A DNA stretch of 64,000 bases from Symbiodinium sp. CCMP2592 (taxonomy: Eukaryota; Sar; Dinophyceae; Suessiales; Symbiodiniaceae). The notes beneath the pieces are model-generated. The model was not told the origin of the DNA, ran no database searches, and worked only from the letters and a program-made list of their open reading frames with translations. This document shows, piece by piece, positions 13,622 to 25,010 of this stretch (the first letter of the stretch is position 1; each line of letters opens with the position of its first letter). The DNA lies in contig CAJNDT010000979.1 in NCBI GenBank assembly GCA_905221615.1, forward strand, positions 220,001 to 284,000, read 5' to 3'. The position numbers and the translations under genes are program-made.

Positions 13622-16310
13622 GACTTGACCACTAAAACTCCAACAGAAGACAAGGCTTTAGGCCGCAAGCGAGACGGATTGGAGGCTCATGAGTGGTTTT
13701 CTTTGGGGGTGCTTAGGGTTGCGGTTTCGGGATTTAGGAGTTCAGGTTTAAGGATTTAGGACCTCAGGGATTCAGGGATTGGGGGGTTCAGGGATTCAAG
13801 GATTTGGGGTTTGGGGCTTTTTTCGGTTAAGTTAAATTTAGGGTTCAGGCTTCGGAGTTCAATGAGGCAGGGAGCTGACTGCGGGTGCAAGCAATGCTGG
13901 TGGACAGTAGCCTGCGATACCGATCATCAGAAGACGCCACATGTCGCGTAGTTTAGGGTGTGATGCAAGGTTGTGTCCAACACCCGAAAAGGTTAGCTGT
14001 TGCAGGGATTTCGTATGTTAGCACCGAGGAAAGAAAATACAGTATGTCATTGAGCCCGTAATCAACGTCATCTCGACACTCGCATAACATGTTGAGGAGT
14101 GCGCATATGATAATGTAGTTTCTCAACATTGAACCAACATCTATGAAAGTCAGTACTCAGTGGCTGTCATTATTTGGCAGCTGTAGAGGATCCGTGGAGC
14201 CTTTTCGCTGTTTTCCAGCATACCATGTGTTCGGTAACGCGTTCCAGGTTTATTGCACTTCCACTTTGGGGTTTCGTGGGCGTCTGTCCTGTTTGGTTTT
14301 AGTGGTTAAGCTTGGGGCGTCAGCGTTTCAACCGTCTGACATCCGAAACCATAAACCTCAAGCCCTAAAGGTACAGCCCACTTAACCCTAAACCCTAATC
14401 GCGAGTCCTTCCGACTCCATGAGCAGCCTACCCTGGCCCATGGTGATTCTTCGAAGCCCAGTTTAGGGTTTGGGCTTTAGGGTGCCTGTAGAGTAAGTCG
14501 AGTAGGTCACTGGGTTGTGGGTTAGAGAGCCCTGCTTTAGTCATTACGGCCCCTACACTAAATCCTTATAATTGCCCTTATAGTCGACTTATAGACCAGC
14601 CCTATTGGATGTGTTCACCCTGGTCTTCAAGCAGCCTGATAGTCTGACAATGTCCGGAATCGCACCTCGGGCCTGCTTTGACTCATCAAGCCCTCTTCAA
14701 CCCCACCTGCTAGGCCCCGAACCCTGAACCCTAAACTCCAAACCCGATGCTTTAGGCTTCTTGAGCCCTAGACTTCAAACCCTATGCCCTAGGCTCCAAG
14801 CCTTTAGACCCAATTCCCGAGGCTCCGAGCCCTAAAGATTTGAAGGACGTTCCACGCCCGCTGCCCTTTGCGATGTGAGCTGTCGGCTTCGCGTTCCTGG
14901 GATCCTTGCATCCGCTTCGGATGTTTAGGGTTGGCATTTAGGGTGTAGGCTTAGTATCCAAGGTTGAAGGTATTTACGTTCACAAGAGCCAGGAGACCGT
15001 GATGCATAATTTAAAGTGCCAGCTGTCAAGTGGCGGGTCCATACTGCATGTAGAGATGAGGACAAGTTTGAATGTAAACAGGTATGTACATGTATGTACA
15101 TACACACATACATACATGCATATTATTCAGTGGATTATCCATACATGTACATAAGAACATACGTACGTGTACAACACACAGACCGATCAAAAAGATGGAC
15201 TTTGTTTAGCCAGGGAACTCAGCAATCAGGTTTCACCAGCGCACACTGCACAAATGTGCATGCTGATAGCGCCTTACAAGAGCTGCGTGTGGAAGTCGCC
15301 GGCACGCCTTGTTGGGCATAGTAAATCGGGAGTTACTTCGCGTGGCCCTCCAATTTGAGGTTTTGCGGATTGGAAAGTGGGCAGTTGCAGGTGTTGAGGA
15401 CCAAGATCGACAGGCGCCTTTGACTAGTTCTTCCAGGTTATTGCATAGTGGAGTGGTGCTTAAGCACATCACTCAAGGATTTGTAGTCGCATACATGCAG
15501 GGATATTACACTGTCAGTAAAAAGTCGCGCGTCGTGCTCTCACTGTGAGAACGGTACTAGCGTGTGTCGGTAGTATTCGACAGGTACATTGGGTAGCAAG
15601 CGGGGGTTACCTCCCAGGCGGCATTCGCACTTCACGTCACTCTCAATTATGACTTGGCCCGATTCCTTGAGCACTGGAGCCATACCAATGTTATTCCTTA
15701 GGCTTTCTACGATCATCATTATTGTATTGCAATAATCCAGAAAACCGATCAAACTATTCAGGCCCAAGATTCATGTTCTCATCGCCAGGCGAACCCTTAA
15801 GGAGATGGGCTGCAGGGAATTTGAGGTTTAGGACTGGGATTAACGCCCTACCTTGCGATTCAGGTGTATGGGAGGTGGGCACTTGCCTCACACAGCAGCC
15901 ACTTTTAGACACAGGTAGACCAGCGCCTGTGCAGCCTTACGTGTAGCATTGCGACGGCGGCACTGCGGGGAAGCCGGCTGGCTGCAAACTTCTTAAGTCG
16001 CAGCAAGTATCGACACCCTTTATTCCAATTTAGCGTTTAAGGTCTAGGGCGTGATGATGCTATCTAGTTCATTCCGGTTTCGAAGCTTGCCGGCGCTGCC
16101 CAGAGCCTTTCGGCCAGACTGCTGCACTTATCATACATTATTTTGAACAGGCTGTCGGAGAATGCACCTATCCCCTTAAGCCCTAAACCTAAACCTTAAA
16201 GTCGTTAGTCTGGGGTGTTGCTTGGTTGTCGTTAGTTACGGCCTGGGGTTCAGCTTCATGGCCCAGTTCTACGACTAAAATAGGGTTTTGCGGTATATTC
16301 TTCCAATAAC
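13622..16310. other. Non-coding region, no gene recognised
   Basis: G-strand heptamers lie near 13725-13860 and 14462-14485. C-strand heptamers lie near 14380-14400, 14710-14840 and 16178-16200. A TACA/CATA simple stretch is near 15075-15135. I see no protein or RNA gene. Confidence 0.65.
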
Positions 16311-16417
16311 TACGGTTGATGATGTACATCCTGCAGCACCTTAAATGACCCTAGACTATGGGAATTATGGTATATTCCTAATTTATGAGCAATGCAGGAT
16401 TTATATCATCAACCGTA
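16311..16417. repeat. Imperfect inverted repeat (25-bp arms, 57-bp spacer)
   Basis: The left arm 16311-16335 begins TACGGTTGATGAT and ends ATCCTGCA. The right arm 16393-16417 is its reverse complement apart from three bases. The structure could be a stem-loop or a very small foldback element. No target duplication is evident. Confidence 0.55.
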
Positions 16418-16867
16418 TGTTAGGGGGCCCAAGAGATCTTTGGGTTTCATCCTTTTTCTTCGTGGGTGCGGGGGTCTGAGGCTGTGGGGTTGGCGGTTCA
16501 GGATCGAGCGAAGGACAAAGGTTCTTGAGGGACGGACCAGAGCTCAACAACATGCCGAGCTGCACCCTTTTGCGGGGAAGCAGCCACGGTGCCATCCGAT
16601 ACTTGCTCAACCCACTTTATGTTACCAGCAAAGCTGGGCACTCAACCGGGTCTCAGTATGCAAAAGGTCGCGCTTCCGCGGTTTAACAAGGGGTGTCCGG
16701 TTTCCGGATAAGTCCGAAACCCTATAAAACCTGAACCCTTCAAGATTTTGAGTCCGGGGCTCATGGTTTGGGGAAGATCTGTCAGGTTCCTAGGTTTCAG
16801 CTTTGTAGACGAGTTCGTCTGAAAGTTCCAGAACAACTAGGTGATCGAATTCCTTGGGAATCATTTG

Positions 16868-16969
16868 GGGGGTTTCCGAGATTAGGGGTACCTTATTTTG
16901 GGGTCCTTTTAGTCAGGATCCGACTATTTAGGGTACTTTATAAAGATCCCCTTTGTTCTGAAATTCCCA
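16868..16969. mobile_element. MITE-like element, GGGAGTTTC family, copy 1
   Basis: About 100 bp, sharing an alignable interior with 29895-29993: AGGGGTACCTTA, then GGATCC-ACTAT-TAGGGTACT, then a TCCC-rich right part ending in a TTCCC/CTCCC motif. The left end (GGGGTTTCCGAGATTAGGGG) loosely matches the reverse complement of the right end (GGGAATTTCAGAACAAAGGG). There is no coding capacity, so it would be non-autonomous if mobile. Confidence 0.5.
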
Positions 16970-18048
16970 TTTCTCACTCCCAAAAGAAGTGGAAACCCCA
17001 TCGGATATCGTTTTGGGGATTGGGAGGGGGGTCGACGCGACTTGCGTAAAGTTATGCCCAAAGATCGGACATCAGAAGTACCCACTTTTTCTGAAACACA
17101 GGAGGCTTGGCAATTTAGAGTCCACGGTGCAAGTTCCTGCCATCATGCAAAACCTAACACACCGTCTGGATGCCAAAACCCCACCAAAAAGTTGATCCAT
17201 GAGCCCGGACCTCCTTCAAAGGAAGGGATTCCAACAACATAGGGCCAAAATAATTACCAGAACTAGTTTGAGGGTATAGGGTTAAGGATTTAGGATGGCA
17301 TAGGGCTAGGGTATAGTTAGGGTTAAGGATTTAGGATGGTTTAGGGTATAATTAGGGTTTAGGTTTAGGACGTGTAGGGTATAGGGTTTAGGGCTCATTG
17401 GTTTTGATGGACCGCAATACACCGCCCGTACTCGCTCCCTTTTTTCCCGAGAACAACAGACTGCCAGACACCCTAACGCGACCCTGATTTCCAGCTTGAG
17501 CAAATGGAACTCGCCCATGCATGAAAATCTCCGTTCAAGCCAAAGCCTGAACCCGTGCACCTTGAACCCCAAATCCTAAACCCCCGACTGGTATGAAGGA
17601 AGAGAGGCAATAGCCCCAACTCCCGAACTCGATTAAAAAGATTGTACGTGTTCAAACTGCATTCCTCATTTCTGGGTTTGCAGTCTCCGTGGACCCTCCT
17701 AAACCCTCAACCCTACTCCCTGAAGCTTACATCCCAAACTCTGAATGGTCTCTAAAGCCGCCTTAATTAAAGTAGCAACTCAATGGAGCGTCTGTGGCTG
17801 GCTGCGTTGCTTGGATCCGCTGCTGGGAGCCCGGCTGCTGGCCTGCAGGAGAGATGCTCTTTGTTTTTTCGCTAGTAGTACGTCAGAATTAAACTAGGGT
17901 TCTGGGGGCTTTTTGGTGTACATTATAACCACCAAGAGACTGGTGATAGGGAATGCACTTCAACTCGTACTGAGGATCCCTTATTGAAAAGAGGCACTCT
18001 CTAATCTCTGAAGCCTACAGTCATGATCGTTTGACGTGCGGACCATTC
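16970..18048. other. Non-coding region with short tandem heptamer variants
   Basis: At 17279-17395 a motif containing GGGTTAAGGATTTAGGATGG occurs twice within a drifted G-strand telomere-like run. The rest looks unique. I see no gene. Confidence 0.6.
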
Positions 18049-18135
18049 TGTCTAAATATAGTAAACACAACATATCGTAATGACTATACTATTAGTATAG
18101 TCATTACGATATGTTGTGTTTACTATATTTAGACA
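18049..18135. repeat. Perfect 87-bp palindrome (43-bp arms, 1-base centre)
   Basis: Bases 18049-18091 are the exact reverse complement of 18093-18135, with a single T at 18092 as centre. The arms begin TGTCTAAATATAGTAAACAC and are AT-rich. The match stops at 18048/18136. As single-stranded DNA or RNA this would fold into an almost loopless hairpin. No gene, target duplication or second copy is visible. It could be a foldback element, a replication-generated inverted duplication or an assembly artefact. Confidence 0.95.
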
Positions 18136-19703
18136 TACTGTAGTATACTATAATATGTAATATACGGGAACGGGTGTTTGTTGCTGCCACTGTTGCTCTT
18201 GTTTTGCTGATGTGCCCAGCCGCAAATCAGCAAGACCGCAGCCACAGCAGCAACGACACCCCCCCCCCGCAGCAACAGGAAAAACAAAGCACACCCCCTC
18301 GCAGCAACAGCAAAAAAGGCAGCAACAGGGAAACCACAAACAAACAACAACCCTACCCTAGACGCTATAACGTACTATATGTCGCGAATTTATACTTTAA
18401 TGTCGTACAATATACTATTTAAAGCACCTCGGCCCGAAATAAATCCTAAACTCAGTTTCTTTAACCATCGTTTGTCTCCCCAAACCCTGGAAAAATAGTT
18501 CGGTTCTGACCCCTCGAACTATAGGAGGCAAACCTAAGCCGTAAACCCCAAACTCTAAACCCCAAGCTTTAAACCCTAAACCCTAGACCCCGCACCCTAA
18601 ACCCTACCCTGTCCCACACTAGAGGTGAAGAAGTGGCAGATCCATGGGCCGTCTCCCGGCCAGAGCTGGCAAGTGAAACCCGGGTTTTGGAGTTTAGGGT
18701 TCAGGGTGGGTTCAGAATTTAGGCTGCAGGGGTTAGTGCGTTAGAGTTTAAGGGTTTAGAGTGGTAATTCCTGAATACCATGCTTTGAAGAGTTCAGGGC
18801 TAAGGATTTTGGGCGTTCGCGGTTCGGCAGCTGTGGGGGGTCCTGGAGCTTTTGTTTTACTTTAGGGCCTTTCATAATTATCATGGGGGGTTTTCGGGTA
18901 TATAAGCATAAGATTCACCAGGGGATGTTTGCTATGTCGTAGGGATTGTAAGGGTGTATTAGATTATTGATGATGAGCCAGACTGTGCAGTCGATGTAAG
19001 CCAGGAGCTTCGTGTTTCGGCTGAGGGCACCTTCTCTTCTGATTTGCCACAAGTTCCTCGATCATGTGGTTTCATCACCCTTTGGAATGCAACAGCATTT
19101 GTTACTCTGTTGGTAAAGTGGCACAACCCAGAAAAACTCGCGACGCCGTTTGCAACCCCAGAAACTGTGTGACTCCCATATTTGCTGCGTTCCGAGGGTC
19201 TGGGTAGATGTTGCTGAAAGGTTCATTGTCGGCAAGAATGAGCTGGATGGAGAGCCATGGCGATCTTCGAATGCCACAGTTCCTTGCTGCAGTTTTAGGC
19301 TTAAAGTGTTGGGGGTTTCGCCTCTAAGCAGTTCCGGGTTGAAGAGCTTCGATACCGGGTTTAGGCTTTAGAACTGTGTTGAGGGCTTGCAGGGGCTTTC
19401 GGAATTCAGGGTCTTGGAGGAGGCGGTCTGGGCTAGGGTTTAGCTCTAGCTCGAAGGTTGTCAAAGCTCCTGCACCCAGCTTTCACCCACGAACCCTGGA
19501 CCCGTCGACCCAAAATCCGTAAGACTTAAGTCCCCATCCCTATTTGGACCCCGAAGACCGCACAATCCCCAGCCACCAAACTTCCTAAACCAAAACATGC
19601 AAAAGAAGGCGCGAGAGAGCGAGCAGGCCCCCCCCTCCCTGCCCTGTGGAAGAAGAAGATGGTTCTGTGTGCATATGCAAGATATCTTATATAGAGATCT
19701 ATA
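18136..19703. other. Non-coding region, AT-rich then telomere-like
   Basis: A glutamine-type CAG/CAA-rich stretch at 18175-18355 contains a poly-C run and keeps several frames open in low-complexity form. Drifted heptamers follow at 18535-18610 and 18690-18760. No gene is recognised. Confidence 0.6.
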
Positions 19704-19809
19704 TGGGTGGTTGTCAAACTTAGGGTTCCTTTTTGGGTACCCTAGATAACAGGTGCCGTGCTATAGTAGGGACCCAAAACGGGACCATAATTTTGATGAC
19801 AACCAACCA
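19704..19809. mobile_element. MITE-like element, TGGGTGGTTGTCA family, copy 1
   Basis: It starts TGGGTGGTTGTCA and ends TGACAACCAACCA, an inverted pair with one mismatch, flanked by TA on both sides (19702-19703 and 19810-19811). The interior GGGTACCCTAGATAACAGG matches the reverse complement of the element at 24920-25010. At 106 bp it has no coding capacity. TA flanks are expected for Tc1/mariner-type insertion. Confidence 0.6.
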
Positions 19810-22800
19810 TATATCAGTATCAGGTCTATGAGGCAGTTATAGAGCACTAGAGTGGCAATAGTGTGTACCTGATACCTAAACCCTGAACCTTATGTATAAC
19901 CCCTCAAATCCTCAGAGCGACTGCAGGAACTCATGTCCGGTGGAGTGGCGACAACTCGGCGCCTCACTGCCGACTCCGCTGGAAATGCTCCTCGGCTATG
20001 ACTTTGTAGGACTGTTTCATTTCTGAAATGCTGGGACTTCCGGAGTTCAGGGTGTAGCGGGGTTTAGGGTTTGAGAATGACCCGTCTGTCGTGTTGTCGT
20101 GTTGATATCTCTGTGCTAGGTGTTAGACTCCTTTGTGCTTGTCACTCTTTATGATTCGGCGATTGCTCTGGAATGCTGGAAGTCACTGTTGAGGGTCATG
20201 ATAGGCCTAGTGGTAGAAATAACGTGTGAGGCGGACGAACAGGAGGAATGTGGGTTGAGATCGAGCACTTTTGGCTCCCGGTTCAGGGTAACTTTAACGA
20301 GGGTCTCCCCAGTGCTCCGCAGTATTCGGAGAACCTGCTTCTCCGTAGAACAGAAATGGAAGCGTCTTTTTATCTACATGGTTTTACAGGATCCTCAAGT
20401 ACAACTGAAAGCCATATAGATAGCCGTCCTTGCTGTAGGAGCAGACGGGGTTTAGGCTAAAGCCTACACCCCCTTAACCCTTGAATCCCAAACGTTAACA
20501 AGACTTCGCAGGCCGCATTAGCTGAGAGTTTAGGGTTTATGGTTCAGGTTTGGGTTTCAGGTTTAGTTCGAGTGGTTTCGGGTTTTCAGGTCGGATCAGT
20601 CGGTCGGCATGGCCATGCAAGTCTTGCAAGTAAAGACGCTCCTAAGAAGCGTTATGCCTGCAAGCGCTTCCACCGCATCGATTGTACAGTAGTAGCCGTA
20701 CAGTAAACTGTATACTCCCCTTTTCGCTGCTGTGTCACGGCGCTTTACGCCTGTCTGCAGGGCTACCATTCAGTCAGCAGACGACGTAAGACTTCTTCAT
20801 CTTTGTCCTTTAGATGTTCTTGCCGATGGTTTCGGGTTTTGTGATTTACGGTTCTTGTTGGGATTTGCTGTGGATCCTACGGGGCAGGGGGCCTTACTAT
20901 TCTTCAACATTTCCAGTCCCAGAGGCAATGTTCAACCCCAGACCCTCAGCCATAGGCGCCGAACGAACAAGTAAAAGATAAACGACCACGTAAAAAGGAA
21001 TACTCGTATAAAGAAGCACATACATACATGAACATCCGTACGTACATACATGCATGCATACAAACACACATACATACATACGCATGTCTGGCCTCTGGTG
21101 CTAAACCCCTCAAGGGCCGACAATCCGGTCAGCAGCTCAGGTGCAAGTGAGTTGGCCTGAGGCCGGGTTGAGTTGAGGATGTTTAGGGCGTGGGGTTTAA
21201 GGTGATTCAAGGTTTTTTCGGGTATGCGGTTTTCTGGTTTGAGCGTTTAAGGCTTCAGGCACTTAGGGTGTTCAGGGTTTGGTTCCAGCCGTAGAACCTG
21301 GATTTGGGTGCAGGGCATAGAGGTTTTCAGGATTTATAGAATTTTCTGAGATTCTTCCGGGTTCATAGGGTTTTACAAGAATGTCTCACAGTTTAGATGT
21401 TGTTCTGAGGATTTCTTGGGGGGGGTGTAAAATTGTTTAATGGGGGGCTACTCTGCGGCTCAGGGGATAAGTAACGGTGTTTCAGCCAATATAGGGCCTT
21501 AATCATTTGAACCCTGATCTTGGTATGTTATTAGTATGTGTAATGTAAGCTCCAAGGGATAGTTTTGGTAATTGCTCAAGCCCCGGTATTCGGCACTGAG
21601 GAAGCAACTTTAAGCCCTGAGCTTCTAAACCCTAAACCTGAACCCCAAACCCTAAGCTCCTAAACCCCAGATTTCTCATCGGGTTTGTTTGAGACAGGTG
21701 GACTGGCAATCCCTCGTCTCTGCTGTGGGTGGGCACGAGCTGCTTGAGTGGCAGGCACCTTGGAGAGTCGTGGTGGAACTGCTATCCACACTTCTGAGGC
21801 TATTCAGGGCACTCATCTTGATACATACAGTTGCAGGCTATTTTAACCTATACGGTGATTGGCAAAAATTGGCATACAGAACACTAGGCTACCCTGTTTT
21901 GTGGCTCCATTCTTGAGATCCGTTAAGGGGCATGTAGAGGTTGCACACAGCTTTGTCAAGGTTTAGGGAGTTTAGCCGGAAATCCGGCTTTTGGTTGAGC
22001 GAGAAACACACAGGGAGCGAGGAAGAGGGAGCGACAAAGAAAGCGCTCGAGACAAGCGACGCAAAGGAAGAACGAAAGTCACAAAGAGAAAGATTAGTAT
22101 ATGCTGCGTGGAGCGGACGAATCCTCAATTGGTCAACCCAAGTTTATAGCAGAAGGCCTGACAAGGAATTCTTTCTTGTAGAGCCGAAGCATGTGCTAAC
22201 AAGGTACATAAGTAAGATCCTCCTCTCATGAATATTCCCGGGGCCGTCCCAACTCCTCAACCTTCTTCCCGAAATCCTGCGACCGAAATTCCAGAAGCCA
22301 CAAAAGAAAAAGACCGGAAGCCCAAAACCCCAAACCCCAAAGCTCTGAAAACATACATCCTTCAAACAGGGACTCCTCAAAGAGCCTCTGGGTTGAACAG
22401 CTGGAGCTCCAGCGATGGTTTTTGTGTCAGGCGCGAGCGACGGGCAGTCTCAAGGTATCTGAGGATTCAGACATGCTGGTGGGCTGCCTCTTGGGCTTGC
22501 ACTTGCGAGTCCTGGGGCAGCCATGTCTTGTTTTTGAACTTTGTGGTTTTTGAGTTGTGTTTGAGTTCCTAGGTGGTGTTACTTCAAGGGCTGTATAGTG
22601 CTTGCCAAGGGCTTTCTATAGGGTTCCACAGAGTTCTACTTGAAGGTTTAAATGCTGAGTCAAAAAGGAACCCTTGTTCGTAGGGAGTATATAACTGGAG
22701 AAGCTAGTGTACAAGACATACAACATCAGCGTAAACCCGTAAAAACCCTGCATAGCCTCATAGCGCTTGTAGGGCCCCTTTCAAGACAGTGTTGCATCAA

Positions 22801-24919
22801 GTGCTCATCAATTGGCATTCAGAGGGTTGAGACTGTAATATGGGGGCCTTAATTGTTGGGGCTCCTTAATATAACTATTCCAAAACCCTATTCTAATTAT
22901 TAAGGCCCCTATTAAAAGGGCTTACAACCCAGGGTTCAGGAGGATGTGGGGCTTTGGCGCTTTACGGGGGGACTGGCGTCTGATGGCTGATGACTTCTGA
23001 ACCGAAGCTCTGACCACTTAGTCCTCCTCAGCCAAGCAAGCCCATGATACTGCAACGACAACCCAAAGACCTGAGCTGGGTTCTTGTTAAGGGTTGAATT
23101 TAAGTTGCCGTAGTAAGGAAACCATATTACTTGCTACGGATCCCTACCATGGTAACTTAATTCTTTTCCTTCCCACAAACTTGCAGTGAGCGTTTGAGGC
23201 CAGGGCGTTCCAGCCTTCCAGTTGGATGGGCAGGCTTTTGTTGGCGCTTCTGGGACGAAAGATGGGCAGAGGAGTGGGGCTTGAGACTTCCAGGTTTTTG
23301 TGTTTCGGGCCTGAAGTCTGGAGTCTAGAGCTTGAAGTCTGGGGTTTCGGGCCCTGGCTTTGGGATGATAGATGGTGCGGGCCTTTGTGCTTCTTGCTGC
23401 TGAAAGGTCGAAGCCCGAAGACATGAAGGGTTTAAGGTGTAGCTCAGAGCTTTGACTCAACCCTCTAGGACCTCTTCAGAAGCCTCACAGGTCCTGCACA
23501 GCCCTGCAGTATCCCATCAACCACCGTAGACACTTCATTGCGGGAACCGAGGACGCTAAACCCTGAACCGGATCTAGGGTTTACCTTAACCTTGAAGAAC
23601 CTACTTTTTTGGGGTTCCACTAATGATTTCCTTATACAAGTCCTCAAAAAGGAATTCTAAGCCTTGCAACCTAGAGGACCTAGAGTCACACTACCAAAAC
23701 CCTGAACCCCAAAGAAAGCGAACCTCTAGTTCCGCAAGTTGTGGACTAGACCCATACTAACCAAGATGCCTCGTAGAAATCGTATGGGAAGCCTTAGACA
23801 AAGAACCCTTAAAGGAACTAAACGCAAACCCTAAGCCCGAAATGTAACCACCGTCTACGAAACTGAGCGAAACTGAGAAAGTCCCGATAACCAATTCCCC
23901 AGTGCCCAACTAAGATTGCCTTAAACCTAAATCCTGTGTTATACAATCCGACCAAAACCCTTTTTTGAAGCCCTTGATACCGAACCTTTAATGCCAAAGG
24001 CGCGAGATCTTACAGGAGCCCTAAACCCTAAGCCCTAAGCCTTTAAAGGGGCCCTGTATGTATCAGGATCTTTACCATGTTGGGCTTCCGCGGTGGCCAG
24101 CGCCTCGACAGCGACTGCAGACTCCGGATTTCACGCTTTTCGTGTATAGGAGCGAGGGCTTAAGGTTTGGGGCTCTGGGGGAGGGCGGGGGTGTTTGAAT
24201 GTACCTTAAACCCAAAATCCCAAATCGCAATTTTCTGTTTAAGTCCCAAAGATTTGTGGTTTTAAGTTCGGAGTTCAGGGGCAGAGGGTTTGGGGTGTAG
24301 GGTTTAAGTGACAAGATCTGAGATTGCTGGGTTTTTTGCAAAGTTTGGTCGGGGGGTGGGGCGGGGCTGTCTAACATTAGTTTCCGGGTTCGGGGGCTTT
24401 GGCGGTAGTTTTCGGGCTAAGGGGGCTAAAGGTTTGGGGGTTCGGGGTTTGGGAATCGACATTCAGGTAGGTTGGATGTTTCTCGCATAGTGTTTCGGCC
24501 AGAGGGCTAGGAAAATGGGTACAATAAAGAACCAATATATCCCAGAACCCGATTCTAGTCGTTCAGGCCGCTGTATTCTCCCAGCGGAGGTAGGTTTCTG
24601 GGCTTGAGGGCAACAAGCTCGCTGTGCAGCATGATCAAGAACACCATCCTTCGTCACTTTCTCTTGCCACGCATCTCCTTGGGATTTCTCATGCAGTCTG
24701 CAACATAGGAGCCTTCATAATTAGACTGTGTTCCGAGCCACATTATACTCGACTTATAACGAGGGTTCCCAAAATAGTATTGATAGTTATATAGGCCCTA
24801 CAGTATCCCAACCCCAAGGCCGAAACCCTCAGTCCGAGCCGCAAGAGAATGGGCAGTTACAAATCCTTCGTAGGTGGTTCCTTTGATAATATACATATAT
24901 ATATATGTATGTATGGATA
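19810..24919. other. Non-coding region, no gene recognised
   Basis: Telomere-like heptamers are scattered, with G-strand near 20525-20590 and 24290-24305 and C-strand near 21630-21665 and 24020-24050. TACA-type simple sequence lies at 21015-21085. A small inverted-repeat unit at 22842-22910 is listed separately. Open frames reach about 115 codons on either strand without recognisable similarity or motif. Confidence 0.6.
22842..22910. repeat. Small foldback unit with GGGGCCTTAAT ends
   Basis: The left end GGGGGCCTTAATTGTT pairs with the right end AATTATTAAGGCCCCT, giving about 14-bp inverted termini in a 69-bp unit. Fragments with the right-hand motif (CTATTCTAATTATTAA or CTATTAAGGCCCCTGTTT) recur near 35390, 49690 and 52500, so it belongs to a dispersed family. 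Confidence 0.4.
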
Positions 24920-25010
24920 TGGGCGGTTGTCAAAATTATTGTCCCTTATGGGGCCTTGTTAAAATACGGCATCTAATATTTAGGGTACCCACAATTTTGG
25001 CAACCACCCA
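24920..25010. mobile_element. MITE-like element, TGGGTGGTTGTCA family, copy 2
   Basis: Starts TGGGCGGTTGTCAAAATT and ends AATTTTGGCAACCACCCA, an imperfect inverted pair. The left flank is TA; the right flank is CA, so the duplication may have mutated. The interior is related in inverted orientation to the copy at 19704 and in the same orientation to the copy at 55394 (ATCTAATATT versus GCCTAATATT). Confidence 0.6.

Noticed and set aside
18174..18422. Gln/Ser-rich protein near the palindrome
   Set aside because: A low-complexity CAG/CAA stretch with competing open frames on the other strand; no convincing start or domain.
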